Positions 25,757-35,552 are shown, numbered from the stretch's first letter. The stretch is 64,000 nt of DNA from Hyphomicrobiales bacterium (GCA_900472925.1 UCJU01000006.1:1-64000), one strand, 5' to 3'. The notes: a model not told the origin generated them from the letters alone. Made by a program: numbers and translations.

Positions 25757-26740
25757 ATGAAAACGCTTCTTTCCGCCTTCACGGCTATCGTTTCGCTCGG
25801 CATTTTCTTGGGCAGCGCCCAGGCGGCTGATCTGGTTCTATATACCAGCCAGCCGAACGAGGATGCGCAGGTAACCGTCGATGGCTTCAAGGCGGCCAAT
25901 CCCGGCATCGACATTCAGTGGGTACGCGATGGAACACCGAAGATCATGGCCAAGCTGATGGCCGAGATCGAAGCGGGCACCCCGGCTGCAGACGTTCTGT
26001 TGATTGCCGATACCGTCACGCTGGAGCGCATGAAGCAGGCCAAGCAGTTGCTGGCCTACAAATCGCCCGAAGCCGCCCATTACGATGCGGCTTTCTATGA
26101 TGCGGATGGCTATTACTACTCCACCAAGCTCATCACCACCGGCATCATGTACAACACGCAGGCTGCGATGAAGCCGACAAGCTGGGCGGATCTGGCAAAG
26201 CCTGAAGCCAAGGGGCTGGTTACCATGCCAAGCCCGCTGACCTCAGGTGCCGCGCTCATCCACGCGCAGACGCTGGCCGGTGTGGATAGCCTCGGTTGGG
26301 ACTACTACAAGGCCCTGAAAACAAACGGCGCGATTGCTGCTGGCGGCAATGGTGCGGTTTTGAAGTCGGTTGCTTCTGGCGAGAAGGCCTATGGCGTGGT
26401 GGTGGATTACATGCCGATCCGCGAAAAGGCCAAGGGTGCACCGGTTGAGTTCGTGTTCCCGCAAGAGGGCGTTTCTGCCGTGACGGAGCCGGTCGGCATT
26501 CTGGCCAACACCAAGCATGCCGAAGCTGCGAAGAAGTTCGTGGACTATGTTCTCTCGGCCAAGGGCCAGGAAGGCTTCGTCAAGCTCGGCTACATTCCGG
26601 CTCGCAACGACGTTGCCCTGCCGGAAGGTTTTCCTGCGCGCGACAAGATCAAAGTGCTGCCGATCAACGCTGCTGAAGCATTGAAGAATTCCGAGAAGGA
26701 TCTGAAAACCTTCTCCGATATCTTCGACTCCAAGGGCTGA
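25757..26740 (+). CDS. ABC importer periplasmic binding protein (ferric-iron/polyamine-like)
   Basis: A 327-aa secreted binding protein. The signal peptide is MKTLLSAFTAIVSLGIFLGS with cleavage after AQA (about residue 23). The mature part opens ADLVLYTSQPNEDAQVTVDG, the pattern of family 1/6 binding proteins such as FbpA/AfuA and phosphonate or polyamine binders. DADGYYYSTKLITTGIMYN holds a cluster of Tyr like the iron ligands of FbpA, but the ligand is not certain. It is the first gene of a three-gene importer operon, 9 bases before the permease gene. Confidence 0.87.
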   Translation: MKTLLSAFTAIVSLGIFLGSAQAADLVLYTSQPNEDAQVTVDGFKAANPGIDIQWVRDGTPKIMAKLMAEIEAGTPAADVLLIADTVTLERMKQAKQLLAYKSPEAAHYDAAFYDADGYYYSTKLITTGIMYNTQAAMKPTSWADLAKPEAKGLVTMPSPLTSGAALIHAQTLAGVDSLGWDYYKALKTNGAIAAGGNGAVLKSVASGEKAYGVVVDYMPIREKAKGAPVEFVFPQEGVSAVTEPVGILANTKHAEAAKKFVDYVLSAKGQEGFVKLGYIPARNDVALPEGFPARDKIKVLPINAAEALKNSEKDLKTFSDIFDSKG

Positions 26741-26749
26741 TCCACCTTC

Positions 26750-28444
26750 ATGCCCGCCGTTTCAAACAATGGAAACAGCCAGCCGCGCTGGCTGTTTCCC
26801 TTTGTTGTCTCAGTCGTTTTCATGCTGAGCGCGCTGCCGTTGGGGCGGTTGGCCTACACCGGCGTCATCTCGTCACTGAGGGGTGACATGTGGCCGCTGC
26901 TGAGCGATCCAGCACTATGGGACGCGGTGCTGAACACGCTGTCCACATCCTTCTTCGGCATGGTCATTTCGCTAGTCATCGGGGCCGGTTTTGCGCTTGC
27001 GCTGACGCTGTGCAACATCCGCGGCAAGTCGGTTTTGAGCTTCCTGTTCATGCTGCCGATGATGATACCGCCGCAGGTGACTGCCTTGTCGTGGATTGGC
27101 ATGACGGGGCCTTCCAGCACGTTGCTGAAAGCCATCGGTCTTGCGCCGCCGCTGGGTTCGCCGCAGCCGCTCTATTCCATCGCGGGCATTGCGCTGCTGC
27201 TGGGCGTGCAGCATGCGCCGCTGGTTTACCTGTCGCTTCGTGCCGGTCTGCTGGCCCTGCCGCAGGATGGTATCGAGGCGGCAAAGCTTTCCGGCGCGTC
27301 TTCCTGGCAGGTGCTGAAACACATCATTCTGCCGCTGGCCATGCCGGGCTTGATTGCGGGTGCGGCCATCTCCTTTGTCTCAGGCGTCGGCAATTTCGGC
27401 ATCCCTGCCATACTCGGCATTCCCGCCTCGATCTTTACGTTGCCAACGCTGATCTACAGCCGTTTTTCAAGCTTCGGCAGCAGCACATTTGGCGATATCG
27501 CCATGCTCTCCGGCATGATCGCCATCATCTCCGTTCTCGGTCTTGCCATTCAGGAACGGGCGATGAAGGGCCGCGATTACCGCATCATCGGCCTGTCCGG
27601 CAAGTCGGCGACCTTCACGCTCGGGCCATGGCGCGGGCTGGTGGAAACGGCACTGTGGCTTGGCATATTCTTCATGCTGGTCGCGCCGCTGATGGCGCTG
27701 ATTTCGAGTTCGCTGGCACCCGCCTATGGCGTGCCGCTCAGTCTCAAAACCGCAAGCCTGCATGCTTACGAAGAAATCCTGTTCCGGCAGGCGGTGACGC
27801 GCACGGCATTCACCAATTCGCTGTTTCTGGCCACGGCGACATCGCTTTGTCTCCTTGTGGTGACAATATTGACGTCCTACTTTCTCGTGCGCGGCAAAAG
27901 CCGATTCATGTTCCTCTTATCGGCGCTGGTGGACATTCCCTATGCGCTTCCGGGCGTGGTGATTTCCGTGTCCTATGTCCTGCTGTTTGCGGCACCCATT
28001 CCGCTGCTGGGCGTGACGCTGTACGGCACGCTGTGGATCATTCTGCTCGCCTATTTCTCCTCCTTCTTTGCCGTCAGCCTGAAGCCGATGGTGTCGGCTT
28101 TCACGCAGTTCGACCCGGCACTGGAGGAGGCCGCGCGGCTGGCGGGTGCCGGGTTCTGGCGGCGGATGTTCGATATCATTCTGCCACTGGTCGGGCCTGC
28201 GGCGGGAGCCTCCGTCATTCTGGTGTTTCTCATTGCCTGCAACGAACTGACCGTTTCGGCGCTGCTGTGGTCTGCGGGCACGCAGACGCTGGGCGTGGTG
28301 ATCTATAATCTCGATGATAGCGGCAGCTTCAACCTGGCCTCGGCACTGTCCGTGCTGGTGGTGGCCATGGTGGTGGTGCTGATGCTGCTTCTCGAACTTC
28401 TCGGTGCAAAGCTGCCGAAGGGAGTTGTGCCGTGGCGAAACTGA
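26750..28444 (+). CDS. ABC importer permease, fused two-domain (FbpB-like)
   Basis: A 564-aa inner-membrane protein with about 12 membrane segments in two homologous halves, as in FbpB/AfuB. Each half has an EAA-type loop for contact with the ATPase: GIEAAKLSGASSWQVLKHIILP (about 184) and EEAARLAGAGFWRRMFDIILP (about 460). The first helix is WLFPFVVSVVFMLSALPLG. It lies between the binding-protein and ATPase genes, and its end overlaps the ATPase start by 13 bases, indicating translational coupling. Confidence 0.93.
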   Translation: MPAVSNNGNSQPRWLFPFVVSVVFMLSALPLGRLAYTGVISSLRGDMWPLLSDPALWDAVLNTLSTSFFGMVISLVIGAGFALALTLCNIRGKSVLSFLFMLPMMIPPQVTALSWIGMTGPSSTLLKAIGLAPPLGSPQPLYSIAGIALLLGVQHAPLVYLSLRAGLLALPQDGIEAAKLSGASSWQVLKHIILPLAMPGLIAGAAISFVSGVGNFGIPAILGIPASIFTLPTLIYSRFSSFGSSTFGDIAMLSGMIAIISVLGLAIQERAMKGRDYRIIGLSGKSATFTLGPWRGLVETALWLGIFFMLVAPLMALISSSLAPAYGVPLSLKTASLHAYEEILFRQAVTRTAFTNSLFLATATSLCLLVVTILTSYFLVRGKSRFMFLLSALVDIPYALPGVVISVSYVLLFAAPIPLLGVTLYGTLWIILLAYFSSFFAVSLKPMVSAFTQFDPALEEAARLAGAGFWRRMFDIILPLVGPAAGASVILVFLIACNELTVSALLWSAGTQTLGVVIYNLDDSGSFNLASALSVLVVAMVVVLMLLLELLGAKLPKGVVPWRN

Positions 28445-29460
28445 TCCTCAACCGCCTGTCCAAGCGTTTTGGCAGTGGAAAGCCAGCGGTGGATGATGTG
28501 TCCATCACCATTCGCGATGGCGGTTTCCTGGCGCTGCTGGGCCCATCCGGTTGCGGCAAGACCACGGTGCTGCGCATGATCGCCGGTTTCGAGCAACCGA
28601 CGGATGGCTCCATTCTGCTGGGCGAACGCGTGCTGGCAGATGCCGGCAGCATGGTGCCACCGGAGCGGCGCAACATGGCGATGGTGTTCCAGTCCTACGC
28701 GCTGTGGCCGCACATGACGGTCGCCGACAATGCCGGATATCCGCTCAAGGTGCGAGGTATTTCCGGCGAGGCCTATAAACGCAAAGTGGCAGACGCGCTC
28801 GCCACCGTGCGACTGGAAGCCTATGCCGACCGCCGTCCCTCCGAACTATCAGGTGGCCAGCGGCAGCGCGTGGCGCTGGCCCGCTGTCTCGTGACGGAAC
28901 CGGACGTCGTTCTGCTGGACGAGCCGCTCGCCAATCTCGACCGGCATCTGCGCCAGGAAATGGAAGAAACCTTCCGCGAATTCCACGCCACCTCAGGCGC
29001 CACGATGATCTATGTCACCCACGATCAGGCCGAAGCCATGGCGCTTGCCACCGATGTCGCGGTCATGTCAGAAGGCAAGCTTTTACAGATGGCAGCCCCC
29101 GCCGAACTCTATGCGAGGCCGGAAGGCAAGCTCGTCGGCGGGCTGGTGGGGCAGTGTGCTATCCTGTCCCTGGCCTTGCCCGACGGTATGCCACGGGCGA
29201 TGGATTGGAGCCTTTTGCAGCCTGTTATGCTGGCAGAGAAATCATTGTCACCGCATGGTGATATCCTGGTGCGTCCGCAGGACGTGATACAGGATGGTGA
29301 GGGCATACTGTGCCGTGTCACCAACATTCTCTACGAAGGCGAGCGTTACGCCCTGCGGCTGACCTTGCCGGACGGGCAGGTGCTGCGCGCCTATTCCCGC
29401 GAGCCAGCCGCTATCGGAGCACTGTTTCCGGTCATCATCCGCGCTGCGTGGCGGTTGTAA
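28432..29460 (+). CDS. ABC importer ATPase (FbpC/PotA-like)
   Basis: A 342-aa ATPase that drives the importer. Walker A is LLGPSGCGKTTVLRM (about residues 34-48), the Q-loop is MVFQSYALWPH, the signature is LSGGQRQRVALARCL (about 139), Walker B is VVLLDEPLANLD and the H-loop is YVTHDQAEAMA. A C-terminal TOBE-like region (about 240-342) follows. The start is GTG inside the permease gene. The domain layout fits the iron/polyamine/sulfate class, so the ligand remains unassigned. Confidence 0.94.
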   Translation: MAKLILNRLSKRFGSGKPAVDDVSITIRDGGFLALLGPSGCGKTTVLRMIAGFEQPTDGSILLGERVLADAGSMVPPERRNMAMVFQSYALWPHMTVADNAGYPLKVRGISGEAYKRKVADALATVRLEAYADRRPSELSGGQRQRVALARCLVTEPDVVLLDEPLANLDRHLRQEMEETFREFHATSGATMIYVTHDQAEAMALATDVAVMSEGKLLQMAAPAELYARPEGKLVGGLVGQCAILSLALPDGMPRAMDWSLLQPVMLAEKSLSPHGDILVRPQDVIQDGEGILCRVTNILYEGERYALRLTLPDGQVLRAYSREPAAIGALFPVIIRAAWRL

Positions 29461-29487
29461 GATAATGGGGCTGTTTTCCAAGGTCGC

Positions 29488-30264
29488 CTATTGCTGAATT
29501 TCGACAGCTGAGCGTTTGACTTTCTTCCCTTTGATCTGTTGCCGGAACGCTCGAGAGAGACGTTTACCTTGGCATCGCAGTTTCATCCAAACTGGCATAT
29601 TGGTGTGATTGATAATGAGGTTGATCCAGTCTTTTTGCCACTTTGCATTCAGCGCATCATCATCGTCATATCTTGAAAGAGCAGCACCAACGGACATTCT
29701 TGGGTCAATCGGTCTGACGCGCTTAAGAGCTTCACCCGTTCTTTCGACGTCTTCCATATCGCACTCCAGAACGAGCAGCAGGAATGTCTTTCCTTGTCGT
29801 TTGGCGTCGATGGTCTTCAGGAATTGAGTGGCTTCTTCCAGCATCAGCTGAAAGACGTCCGCAGCTTCCATATCTGGTTTTTCATCTCGGCATATGGAGA
29901 GATTTCGATAATAAACGAAATGCAGACTATCCCTCCACCGCAAAACCGATCGAAACCGTTCGAAACGTCTTACCATCTCCCTGTGTGTAGCGGGATCAGA
30001 CAAAGGATCGGAATGGATGTGAAATGTGCTCGGATAATCCTTGTAGGCTGGGACGGCTCTGCCGACGGGTTGATGATGCACCGACTGGTAACAGTCTTCC
30101 GCCATAACTTTTTGATAGTCGTCCCGGATGATCGATGTCACGACCGAGAGACCTGCGTTCAGATTCAGCAACCAGTCAAATGGAAACGAAGCCTTTCTCA
30201 GGCCCGCAATCTTCATCATTGTCGCGGCATTGCAAGCCGCTCCTAAGGATATGTACTGGTGCAT
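29488..30264 (-). CDS. DUF1796 family putative cysteine peptidase
   Basis: A 258-aa protein with the DUF1796 pattern: ISLGAACNAATMMKIAGLRKA with the candidate catalytic Cys at about 11, FPFDWLLNLNAG at 27-38, and FHIHSD (about 79-84) with candidate His/Asp. The family has been linked by profile methods to papain-like cysteine peptidases; members occur singly in rhizobia, sometimes near glycosyltransferases. There is no signal peptide. It converges with the importer operon and stands alone. The biological role is not known. Confidence 0.78.
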   Translation of the reverse strand: MHQYISLGAACNAATMMKIAGLRKASFPFDWLLNLNAGLSVVTSIIRDDYQKVMAEDCYQSVHHQPVGRAVPAYKDYPSTFHIHSDPLSDPATHREMVRRFERFRSVLRWRDSLHFVYYRNLSICRDEKPDMEAADVFQLMLEEATQFLKTIDAKRQGKTFLLLVLECDMEDVERTGEALKRVRPIDPRMSVGAALSRYDDDDALNAKWQKDWINLIINHTNMPVWMKLRCQGKRLSRAFRQQIKGKKVKRSAVEIQQ

Positions 30265-30386
30265 TATTCAAGTCTCCGAAGATCGACCTGACCTATGAAA
30301 AAGAAGCCTCCCTCGCAATAGCAATCTGTTGTTATGGCACGCATAAAGTGAATACGGTGCAGTAAGGGCGCAAAAAGGAATCAAGA

Positions 30387-31496
30387 ATGTCGCTGCGGCT
30401 TGCCACGTTCAACATCGAAAACCTGATGACGCGTTTCGATTATACCGGCTTTCGCAACCAGACGCGGCGCGACCGCGCCATGCAGCTTTTCGATGTACGG
30501 GACGAGGCGACGTACCAGGCGCTGGAAAGTGCGCGCATGCTGGCATCGACCGATGACACCCGCCAGCTTTCCGCATTAGCGATTGCCGATGCGGATGCAG
30601 ACATTCTCTGCCTGCAGGAAGTCGATAACATGGCCGCGCTTCAGGCCTTCGAATATGGCTATCTCTACCGCATGGTCGGCAATGGTTATCGCCAGAAATA
30701 TCTCGTGGAAGGAAATGACAGCCGTGGCATCGATGTTGCTGTCATCATGCGCGAGGAAACGCTGGATGGCGAAAAGATCGAGCTTGTCGAGATCAAAAGC
30801 CATGCGGCGCTGACCTATCGCGAGCTTGACCTGTTCACGCCGGAACTAGCGCTGACCAACCGCATCGACGACAAGATTTTCAAACGCGACTGCCTTGAAT
30901 TCAAATTGCGTATCGGCGGCAAACCATTCACGCTTTACGTAACGCATCTCAAATCCATGACCAATGCGCGGGAGGCTGGCGATGCAAGGCTTTCCACCAT
31001 GCCGGTGCGAGAAGCAGAGGTGAGGGCGATCCGCCGCATCATCGAAAACCGCTTCGGAGCGGACAAAGCCGGGTCCATGAATTTCGCCATCTGCGGCGAC
31101 ATGAACGATTATCAGGAGCGCGTCGTCATTTCAGGCAACCGCCGCACAGGCCACAGCTTCGCACCGGTAAAAGAAGCCTGCAGCGCGCTCGATATTCTCA
31201 GCAAGGACGGTTTCGCGGTAAACCCCATGGAGCGCCGCGATGAGATGGACCGCTGGACGCTCTACCACTCCCGCGGCCCGCAAGAGCAGCATCTCTGCCA
31301 ACTCGACTACATCTGGCTCTCATCGCATCTGGCTGAGATCAATACCAATAGCGTCCCGGAAATCATCCGCGGTGGCCAACCCTATCGCACCATCTTCCCA
31401 CCGGGGCAGGACGTAGAGCGCTACCCAAGAACAGGTTGGGACAGGCCAAAAGCCTCGGATCATTGCCCGGTGGTGATGACGCTGGATTTGGGATGA
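30387..31496 (+). CDS. Endonuclease/exonuclease/phosphatase family protein
   Basis: A 369-aa protein of the DNase I-like metal-dependent fold. LRLATFNIENLMTRFDY (residues 3-19) holds the first Asn and Glu region, DADILCLQEVDN (about 70) holds the catalytic Glu, LYVTHLKSM is next, FAICGDMND (about 235) has the Asp-Asn pair, and KASDHCPVVMTLDLG closes with the catalytic Asp-His. No signal peptide is seen. Substrates in the family range from DNA to inositol phosphates and sphingolipids, so none is assigned. It is transcribed on its own. Confidence 0.88.
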   Translation: MSLRLATFNIENLMTRFDYTGFRNQTRRDRAMQLFDVRDEATYQALESARMLASTDDTRQLSALAIADADADILCLQEVDNMAALQAFEYGYLYRMVGNGYRQKYLVEGNDSRGIDVAVIMREETLDGEKIELVEIKSHAALTYRELDLFTPELALTNRIDDKIFKRDCLEFKLRIGGKPFTLYVTHLKSMTNAREAGDARLSTMPVREAEVRAIRRIIENRFGADKAGSMNFAICGDMNDYQERVVISGNRRTGHSFAPVKEACSALDILSKDGFAVNPMERRDEMDRWTLYHSRGPQEQHLCQLDYIWLSSHLAEINTNSVPEIIRGGQPYRTIFPPGQDVERYPRTGWDRPKASDHCPVVMTLDLG

Positions 31497-31537
31497 GACT
31501 TAATTTGTTTTCGACAGGATCGGAGTGTCTTTAGGAA

Positions 31538-31867
31538 ATGGGCAGGCAGAAAATTGTCATATCCGATTTGGGATGTGCTGCTGCAAAACTGGCTTTTGGA
31601 GCAATCGTCGGATTGATGTTCGGCATGTTGGGAGTCGTAGTAGTGCGCGGCTTTTGGATAGTTTTGCTGCCAGCTCTTTTGATCCAGCTACTATTTGAGG
31701 CGGTTTTTTCTCGTATATTCTCGTTCATAATGAGTTTTTTCAAGAAAACACCAAAGGAAATCCCTGAGTCGCCGTCTAAGGAATATCCTTGGTGGCGCCG
31801 CTATAGTTTTTATGTGGGATTTCCGATGGTCGCTGCCTACGGGATATTTTGCGTTTGGTCAGTTTAA
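31538..31867 (+). CDS. Small membrane protein, unknown
   Basis: A 109-aa protein with two to three membrane segments (LAFGAIVGLMFGMLGVVVV, FWIVLLPALLIQLLFEAVF and a C-terminal YVGFPMVAAYGIFCVW) and a short charged loop. TTAGGA precedes the ATG. The coding DNA is visibly richer in A+T than its neighbours. No family is recognised. It lies between the endonuclease-like gene and tRNA-Thr and could be a recent acquisition, but no other sign of transfer is seen. Confidence 0.55.
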   Translation: MGRQKIVISDLGCAAAKLAFGAIVGLMFGMLGVVVVRGFWIVLLPALLIQLLFEAVFSRIFSFIMSFFKKTPKEIPESPSKEYPWWRRYSFYVGFPMVAAYGIFCVWSV

Positions 31868-32005
31868 ATCAGGAAGATCAACAATACCAGAGGCGAAGCG
31901 TTATTCCGAACATCATGGGATAAACGGTTCCGCGGCGACCTGTGAGGACTAGGTGCGCGAACCACGCACCAAAACGCCGACTTATTTCTTCGTGAAAGAA
32001 AAGAC

Positions 32006-32081
<76 letters not shown>

Positions 32082-32180
32082 AATCCAGTGCGTGTGGAAT
32101 TAGCAGATTCTTTTCTGGTGTAAAGTGGAAATTTCGTTTGCGGTTCGAAAATTATGTGAATTTCGGGTGGGCTGTGTGAT

Positions 32181-32534
32181 TTAGTCCCGCACGTAATAGA
32201 GCTTGTGGATGATGGTCCAGTTCCTGTCGCGTTCCAGCAAAGTGAGATATTCGGAAAAACTAAGGCCGGCGAAACGGGTGGTGAGTTTGACGGAGGCGGT
32301 GTCGCCGGTTTTGTCTATTCCCAGAACCTCGAATTCCTGCTGCTGTTCCTGCAGGCCCTGGTCAGTGGAGCGGATCTGGTGGATGAAGTCCTCCAGCGAA
32401 AGCCATTCGGTTGCGCCTTCATAGTTACCCACGATAGATGCCCGGGGGTCGAAGACCTCTCGCAACAGGCTGGCATCGGCGTAGGTCATTCCCTGCACGT
32501 AATCTGAGACAGTTTGGGTAATCGTTTCGGACAT
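32181..32534 (-). CDS. NTF2-like (SnoaL/lumazine-binding-like) protein
   Basis: A 117-aa protein of the nuclear transport factor 2-like fold. It opens MSETITQTVSDYVQGMTYAD, followed by LREVFDPRASIVGNYEG and the C-terminal FSEYLTLLERDRNWTIIHKLYYV, which matches the Lumazine_bd_2 group of NTF2-like proteins. Such folds serve as small-molecule binding or isomerase domains; no catalytic residue is certain. It is transcribed alone, with its stop about 100 bases upstream of tRNA-Thr in window coordinates. Confidence 0.75.
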   Translation of the reverse strand: MSETITQTVSDYVQGMTYADASLLREVFDPRASIVGNYEGATEWLSLEDFIHQIRSTDQGLQEQQQEFEVLGIDKTGDTASVKLTTRFAGLSFSEYLTLLERDRNWTIIHKLYYVRD

Positions 32535-32879
32535 TGGACTCCTCCCTCCAGAAGTGCTTTCTAAAGTACACGGCTTTGCGCCAATATGCCATAAGCCTTT
32601 GAAACCAGCGTATAACCGGCCTCACGGAGTATTTTGCGAAGGGGAGATGGACGCTTCTCCACACATTTCTAGCGCGTGGTTCGGCTCCCGCCATGTGCTG
32701 GACAAATTTGCGGGCGATGGCGAGGTGTGGTTGGAAATGGTGCGGCGTCATTGCCGTTTTACGTTCAAAACCGCGACAGAGGGGTGCCTTGGGCGCGCAA
32801 AATTTCGTATGATCCGGTGGCGGCGCTGTTTCGATTTGAAGGCAAAGCTGTTTTCGAGAATGCGGGTACAGGTGTTTCG
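32535..32879. other. Intergenic region before the J-domain gene
   Basis: These 345 bases contain open frames on both strands, but none has a recognisable motif or a good ribosome site. They probably hold the divergent promoters of the NTF2-like and J-domain genes. The frame leading into the J-domain gene is open back to 32676 but the added residues look unrelated to the family. Confidence 0.5.
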
Positions 32880-33482
32880 GTGATCGATCCTTATGTTTTG
32901 CTGGGTGTGGAGCGCAATGCGGATGAGGCGGCTGTTAAGGCCGCCTATCGCAAGGTTGCCAAGAGTGCCCACCCTGACAGTGGCGGCGATGCCGAGCAAT
33001 TTGCCAAGCTGCAACTCGCCTATGATCTCCTGAAAGACCCCGTGCGCCGTCGTGTGTTCGATGATACCGGCTATGACCCGCAACTGGCCGATGCCAAGGA
33101 TCTCAAGGGTTTGCTGATGCTGGAAACGTTGGTCAACGAATTCATTCTGGATGAGCGCGAGCCCGGCAGTTTTGATCCGGTGGCCGCCATGCGCCGCAAG
33201 CTGACGGACGATATTTTGAAGAGCCGGTTCCACATTCTTGAACTGGAACGTCATCGTACCCGCGTCCGCAAGCATATGGACCGCCTTGGCCGGAAACCGG
33301 AGACGGATGTGCTGGGCTCCATGCTGCGCGCCCGCAGCCAGTCCATTGCCGATGCCATTCGCAATGCCGAAACGCAGATCGAAGTGATCGAGCAGGCCTA
33401 TACGATGCTCGAGGGGTATTCCTATGAGCTGGAGGTCGCCATTCTGGCAGAGCCGGTTCTGAAAGGTGAGGCGGCTGAATAA
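32880..33482 (+). CDS. J-domain (DnaJ-like) protein
   Basis: The product (200 aa) has an N-terminal J domain (residues 1-68) with the Hsp70-activating HPD in AKSAHPDSGGD (about residues 35-37) and a helical C-terminal half (about 80-190) with no zinc finger or Gly/Phe region. This makes it a class C co-chaperone, whose partner and client are unknown. The start is GTG at 32880, giving IDPYVLLGVERNADEA just after it as in rhizobial homologues. It converges with the DUF922 gene, 10 bases apart. Confidence 0.85.
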   Translation: MIDPYVLLGVERNADEAAVKAAYRKVAKSAHPDSGGDAEQFAKLQLAYDLLKDPVRRRVFDDTGYDPQLADAKDLKGLLMLETLVNEFILDEREPGSFDPVAAMRRKLTDDILKSRFHILELERHRTRVRKHMDRLGRKPETDVLGSMLRARSQSIADAIRNAETQIEVIEQAYTMLEGYSYELEVAILAEPVLKGEAAE

Positions 33483-33492
33483 ACCGCAGGCC

Positions 33493-34101
33493 TCAAGGGC
33501 CGTTCACTAGCGCCAGAATGAGCTGATGAACGGCACCGCCATTCGACAATTCATCCCGATCGAAATCGCGGCCGCGCTGCCGCTGTTCGTTGGAAAGTTC
33601 GCCTAAACGCTGTTGCAGGACTGTGCGGACCTTCTGGCACTTCGGATCGTTCTCGGCACGCAGGCCGATGCTATAGGCCTCGATCTTTTTCACCATGTCG
33701 AGAATCTGCGCGCCGTGCACACGCTCGTGCTTTTCCACGCCTGAAATGAAGCGTTGCCAACTGGCGGCAACATCGGGTGGCAGCTTTGCCGGCGCTTTCG
33801 GCCAGGTATAGATGATGGTGAGGTTCGGGCGCGCGGTTGCCAGCACGCATGCACCATCCGGCTGCGGGCGGTAATCACGTCGCCAAGTCAGTTTGAATGT
33901 GGTGTGGGCTACGGCCTGAACGCCCGCCTGCGGGCCGCGTTCCCCGATGGACTGATAGAGTCCAAAGCCGGTATTGCCGCTGATCGAATAGGTCTTGATC
34001 TGCTCACTGGGCGCCCAGCCACCGGTCTGCGCATTCGCGGTTGGTGCCAAAAAACTAAAGAGAGTGCCTGTGACGAGAATGTTTCTGAGAAATTTAGGCA
34101 C
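33493..34101 (-). CDS. DUF922 secreted zinc-peptidase-like protein
   Basis: A 202-aa exported protein. The signal peptide is MPKFLRNILVTGTLFSFLAP with cleavage near ANA (about 24). The mature part matches DUF922, a proposed zinc-dependent protease family, with HERVH in EKHERVHGAQI (about residues 124-128), an HExxH-type motif. Two Cys (CVLAT and PKCQKV) may form a disulfide. The start codon is GTG. It lies 18 bases after bpt on the same strand, so they may be co-transcribed. Confidence 0.82.
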   Translation of the reverse strand: MPKFLRNILVTGTLFSFLAPTANAQTGGWAPSEQIKTYSISGNTGFGLYQSIGERGPQAGVQAVAHTTFKLTWRRDYRPQPDGACVLATARPNLTIIYTWPKAPAKLPPDVAASWQRFISGVEKHERVHGAQILDMVKKIEAYSIGLRAENDPKCQKVRTVLQQRLGELSNEQRQRGRDFDRDELSNGGAVHQLILALVNGP

Positions 34102-34119
34102 GCGTTTTCCTGCTTGTCA

Positions 34120-34902
34120 TCATGTCACGTCGGTTTGTACCGGCTCCGGTGGCTCGGGCTGGTAGAGTTCCCAACCGCGCGGGGTCAGATGCTCCTGCGG
34201 ATGGTATCTGACCTTATAGCCCATCTTGTCCGAACCGTTGACCCAATAACCGAGATAGACATGCGGAAGCCCGAGTGTACGGGTGCGGGCGACGTGATCG
34301 AGAATGAGGAACGTACCGAGAGAGCGCTTTTCATAGTCCGGATTGAAGAATGAATAGACCATGGACAGCCCGTCGCTCATCGTATCCGTCAGCGCAACAG
34401 CAATGAGTTCGCCGCGTTTGCTGTCATCGATACCCGATCCCGGTTCGCGCTTGCGATATTCGATGATGCGGGTGCTGACGTGCGTATCTTCCACCATCAC
34501 CGCATAGTCGAGCGCCGACATATCCGACATGCCGCCTGACTGGTGACGGCGGTCCAAATAGCGGCGGAAAAGGGAAAACTGCTCCGTGGACGGCTCGGAC
34601 TGATGGACAGTGGAGACCAGATCGCTGTTGATGCTCATAACCCGGCGCATGGATTTCGTTGGCGCAAAACGGTCCACCAGAATGCGCACGGAAACGCAGG
34701 CGCGGCATGTTTCGCAGGCCGGTCGGTAGGCGATATTCTGCGAACGACGAAAACCGCCCTGCGTCAGCAGATCGTTCATTTCCGTGGCGCGGGGGCCGAC
34801 GAGATGCGTGAAAACCTTCCGCTCCAGCTGACCGGGCAGATAGGGACAGGTCGCTGGGGCTGTCAGGTAAAATTGCGGAGAAGGCGTCGCCTGCGTGTTC
34901 AT
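34120..34902 (-). CDS. bpt: Aspartate/glutamate leucyltransferase (N-degron pathway)
   Basis: The product (260 aa) transfers Leu from leucyl-tRNA to proteins beginning with Asp or Glu, marking them for ClpS-ClpAP degradation. The ATE N-terminal domain has [18 protein letters not shown] (about 18-35) and [13 protein letters not shown] with the conserved Cys set (about 67-79). The C-terminal domain has [23 protein letters not shown] and [10 protein letters not shown]. The start at 34902 ([11 protein letters not shown]) is chosen by family; an in-frame start at 34932 is longer. It lies between the RDD gene and the DUF922 gene on the minus strand. Confidence 0.93.
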   Translation of the reverse strand: MNTQATPSPQFYLTAPATCPYLPGQLERKVFTHLVGPRATEMNDLLTQGGFRRSQNIAYRPACETCRACVSVRILVDRFAPTKSMRRVMSINSDLVSTVHQSEPSTEQFSLFRRYLDRRHQSGGMSDMSALDYAVMVEDTHVSTRIIEYRKREPGSGIDDSKRGELIAVALTDTMSDGLSMVYSFFNPDYEKRSLGTFLILDHVARTRTLGLPHVYLGYWVNGSDKMGYKVRYHPQEHLTPRGWELYQPEPPEPVQTDVT

Positions 34903-35028
34903 CGAACCCTGATCGCTCCCTTCGCCAGTCAAACCTCTTTACCAGAATGGCAAAAAGACAAAAAACGTCAACTGGCAGAAACGGGATGTACGTCGAATTG
35001 AAGCCGCCGGAGGCGGCTTTTAAGAATT

Positions 35029-35487
35029 TTATGTTGTTCTAACGACAACTGTTCCCAGCAGGAAGTCGTGCAGCAGTCTCGAGCGTTCCGTAAACAGGCC
35101 CGCCAGCAGAATGAACGGCGTCAGAACGGAGTTGATGATCCAGAAAAGCGCGATGTGGACGGTGGACAGCAGAAAATCGATTCGCTGGCCGTTGGTCCGC
35201 GCCATGGCAATGCCTGCGGCGCGCATGCCCGGTGTTGCCTGTGCAGAACTGCCCAGCGTCATGCCGAAGTAGAGGATCGCCACGATGAAGAACATCGCCG
35301 GGAACAGCACGAAGCCAAAACCCAGTGTGAGAACGCCCAGGAAGAATATGATGACCGCCGCAGGAATGCACAGCAGCAGCACAATCATGTAGTCGATGAT
35401 GAAAGCAAAGACGCGACGGCTCAGCACGCCGCTATAGGCGCGCCAGTCTTCGGTCGGGACATATGTCGTGTTCGGGTCGAGGCTCAT
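35029..35487 (-). CDS. RDD family membrane protein
   Basis: A 152-aa integral membrane protein of the RDD family. The Arg in LSRRVFAFIIDYMIV (about 22-36) and the following Asp, plus GMRAAGIAMARTNGQ (about 86), define the family, and three to four hydrophobic helices follow. The role is not well known; some RDD proteins act in ion or solute exchange. It lies between hemB and bpt on the minus strand, a common rhizobial arrangement. Confidence 0.85.
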   Translation of the reverse strand: MSLDPNTTYVPTEDWRAYSGVLSRRVFAFIIDYMIVLLLCIPAAVIIFFLGVLTLGFGFVLFPAMFFIVAILYFGMTLGSSAQATPGMRAAGIAMARTNGQRIDFLLSTVHIALFWIINSVLTPFILLAGLFTERSRLLHDFLLGTVVVRTT

Positions 35488-35552
35488 CGACGGTTTCTCC
35501 TGTTCGCAAAATCATATGGTGTCGAAACCGTGCAATGCAATGATCTACCCGT

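Noticed and set aside
26890..28308. 472-codon frame overlapping the ABC permease gene
   Set aside because: It lies in another frame of a clear membrane protein gene and gives a His/Arg/Ala-rich product without domains.
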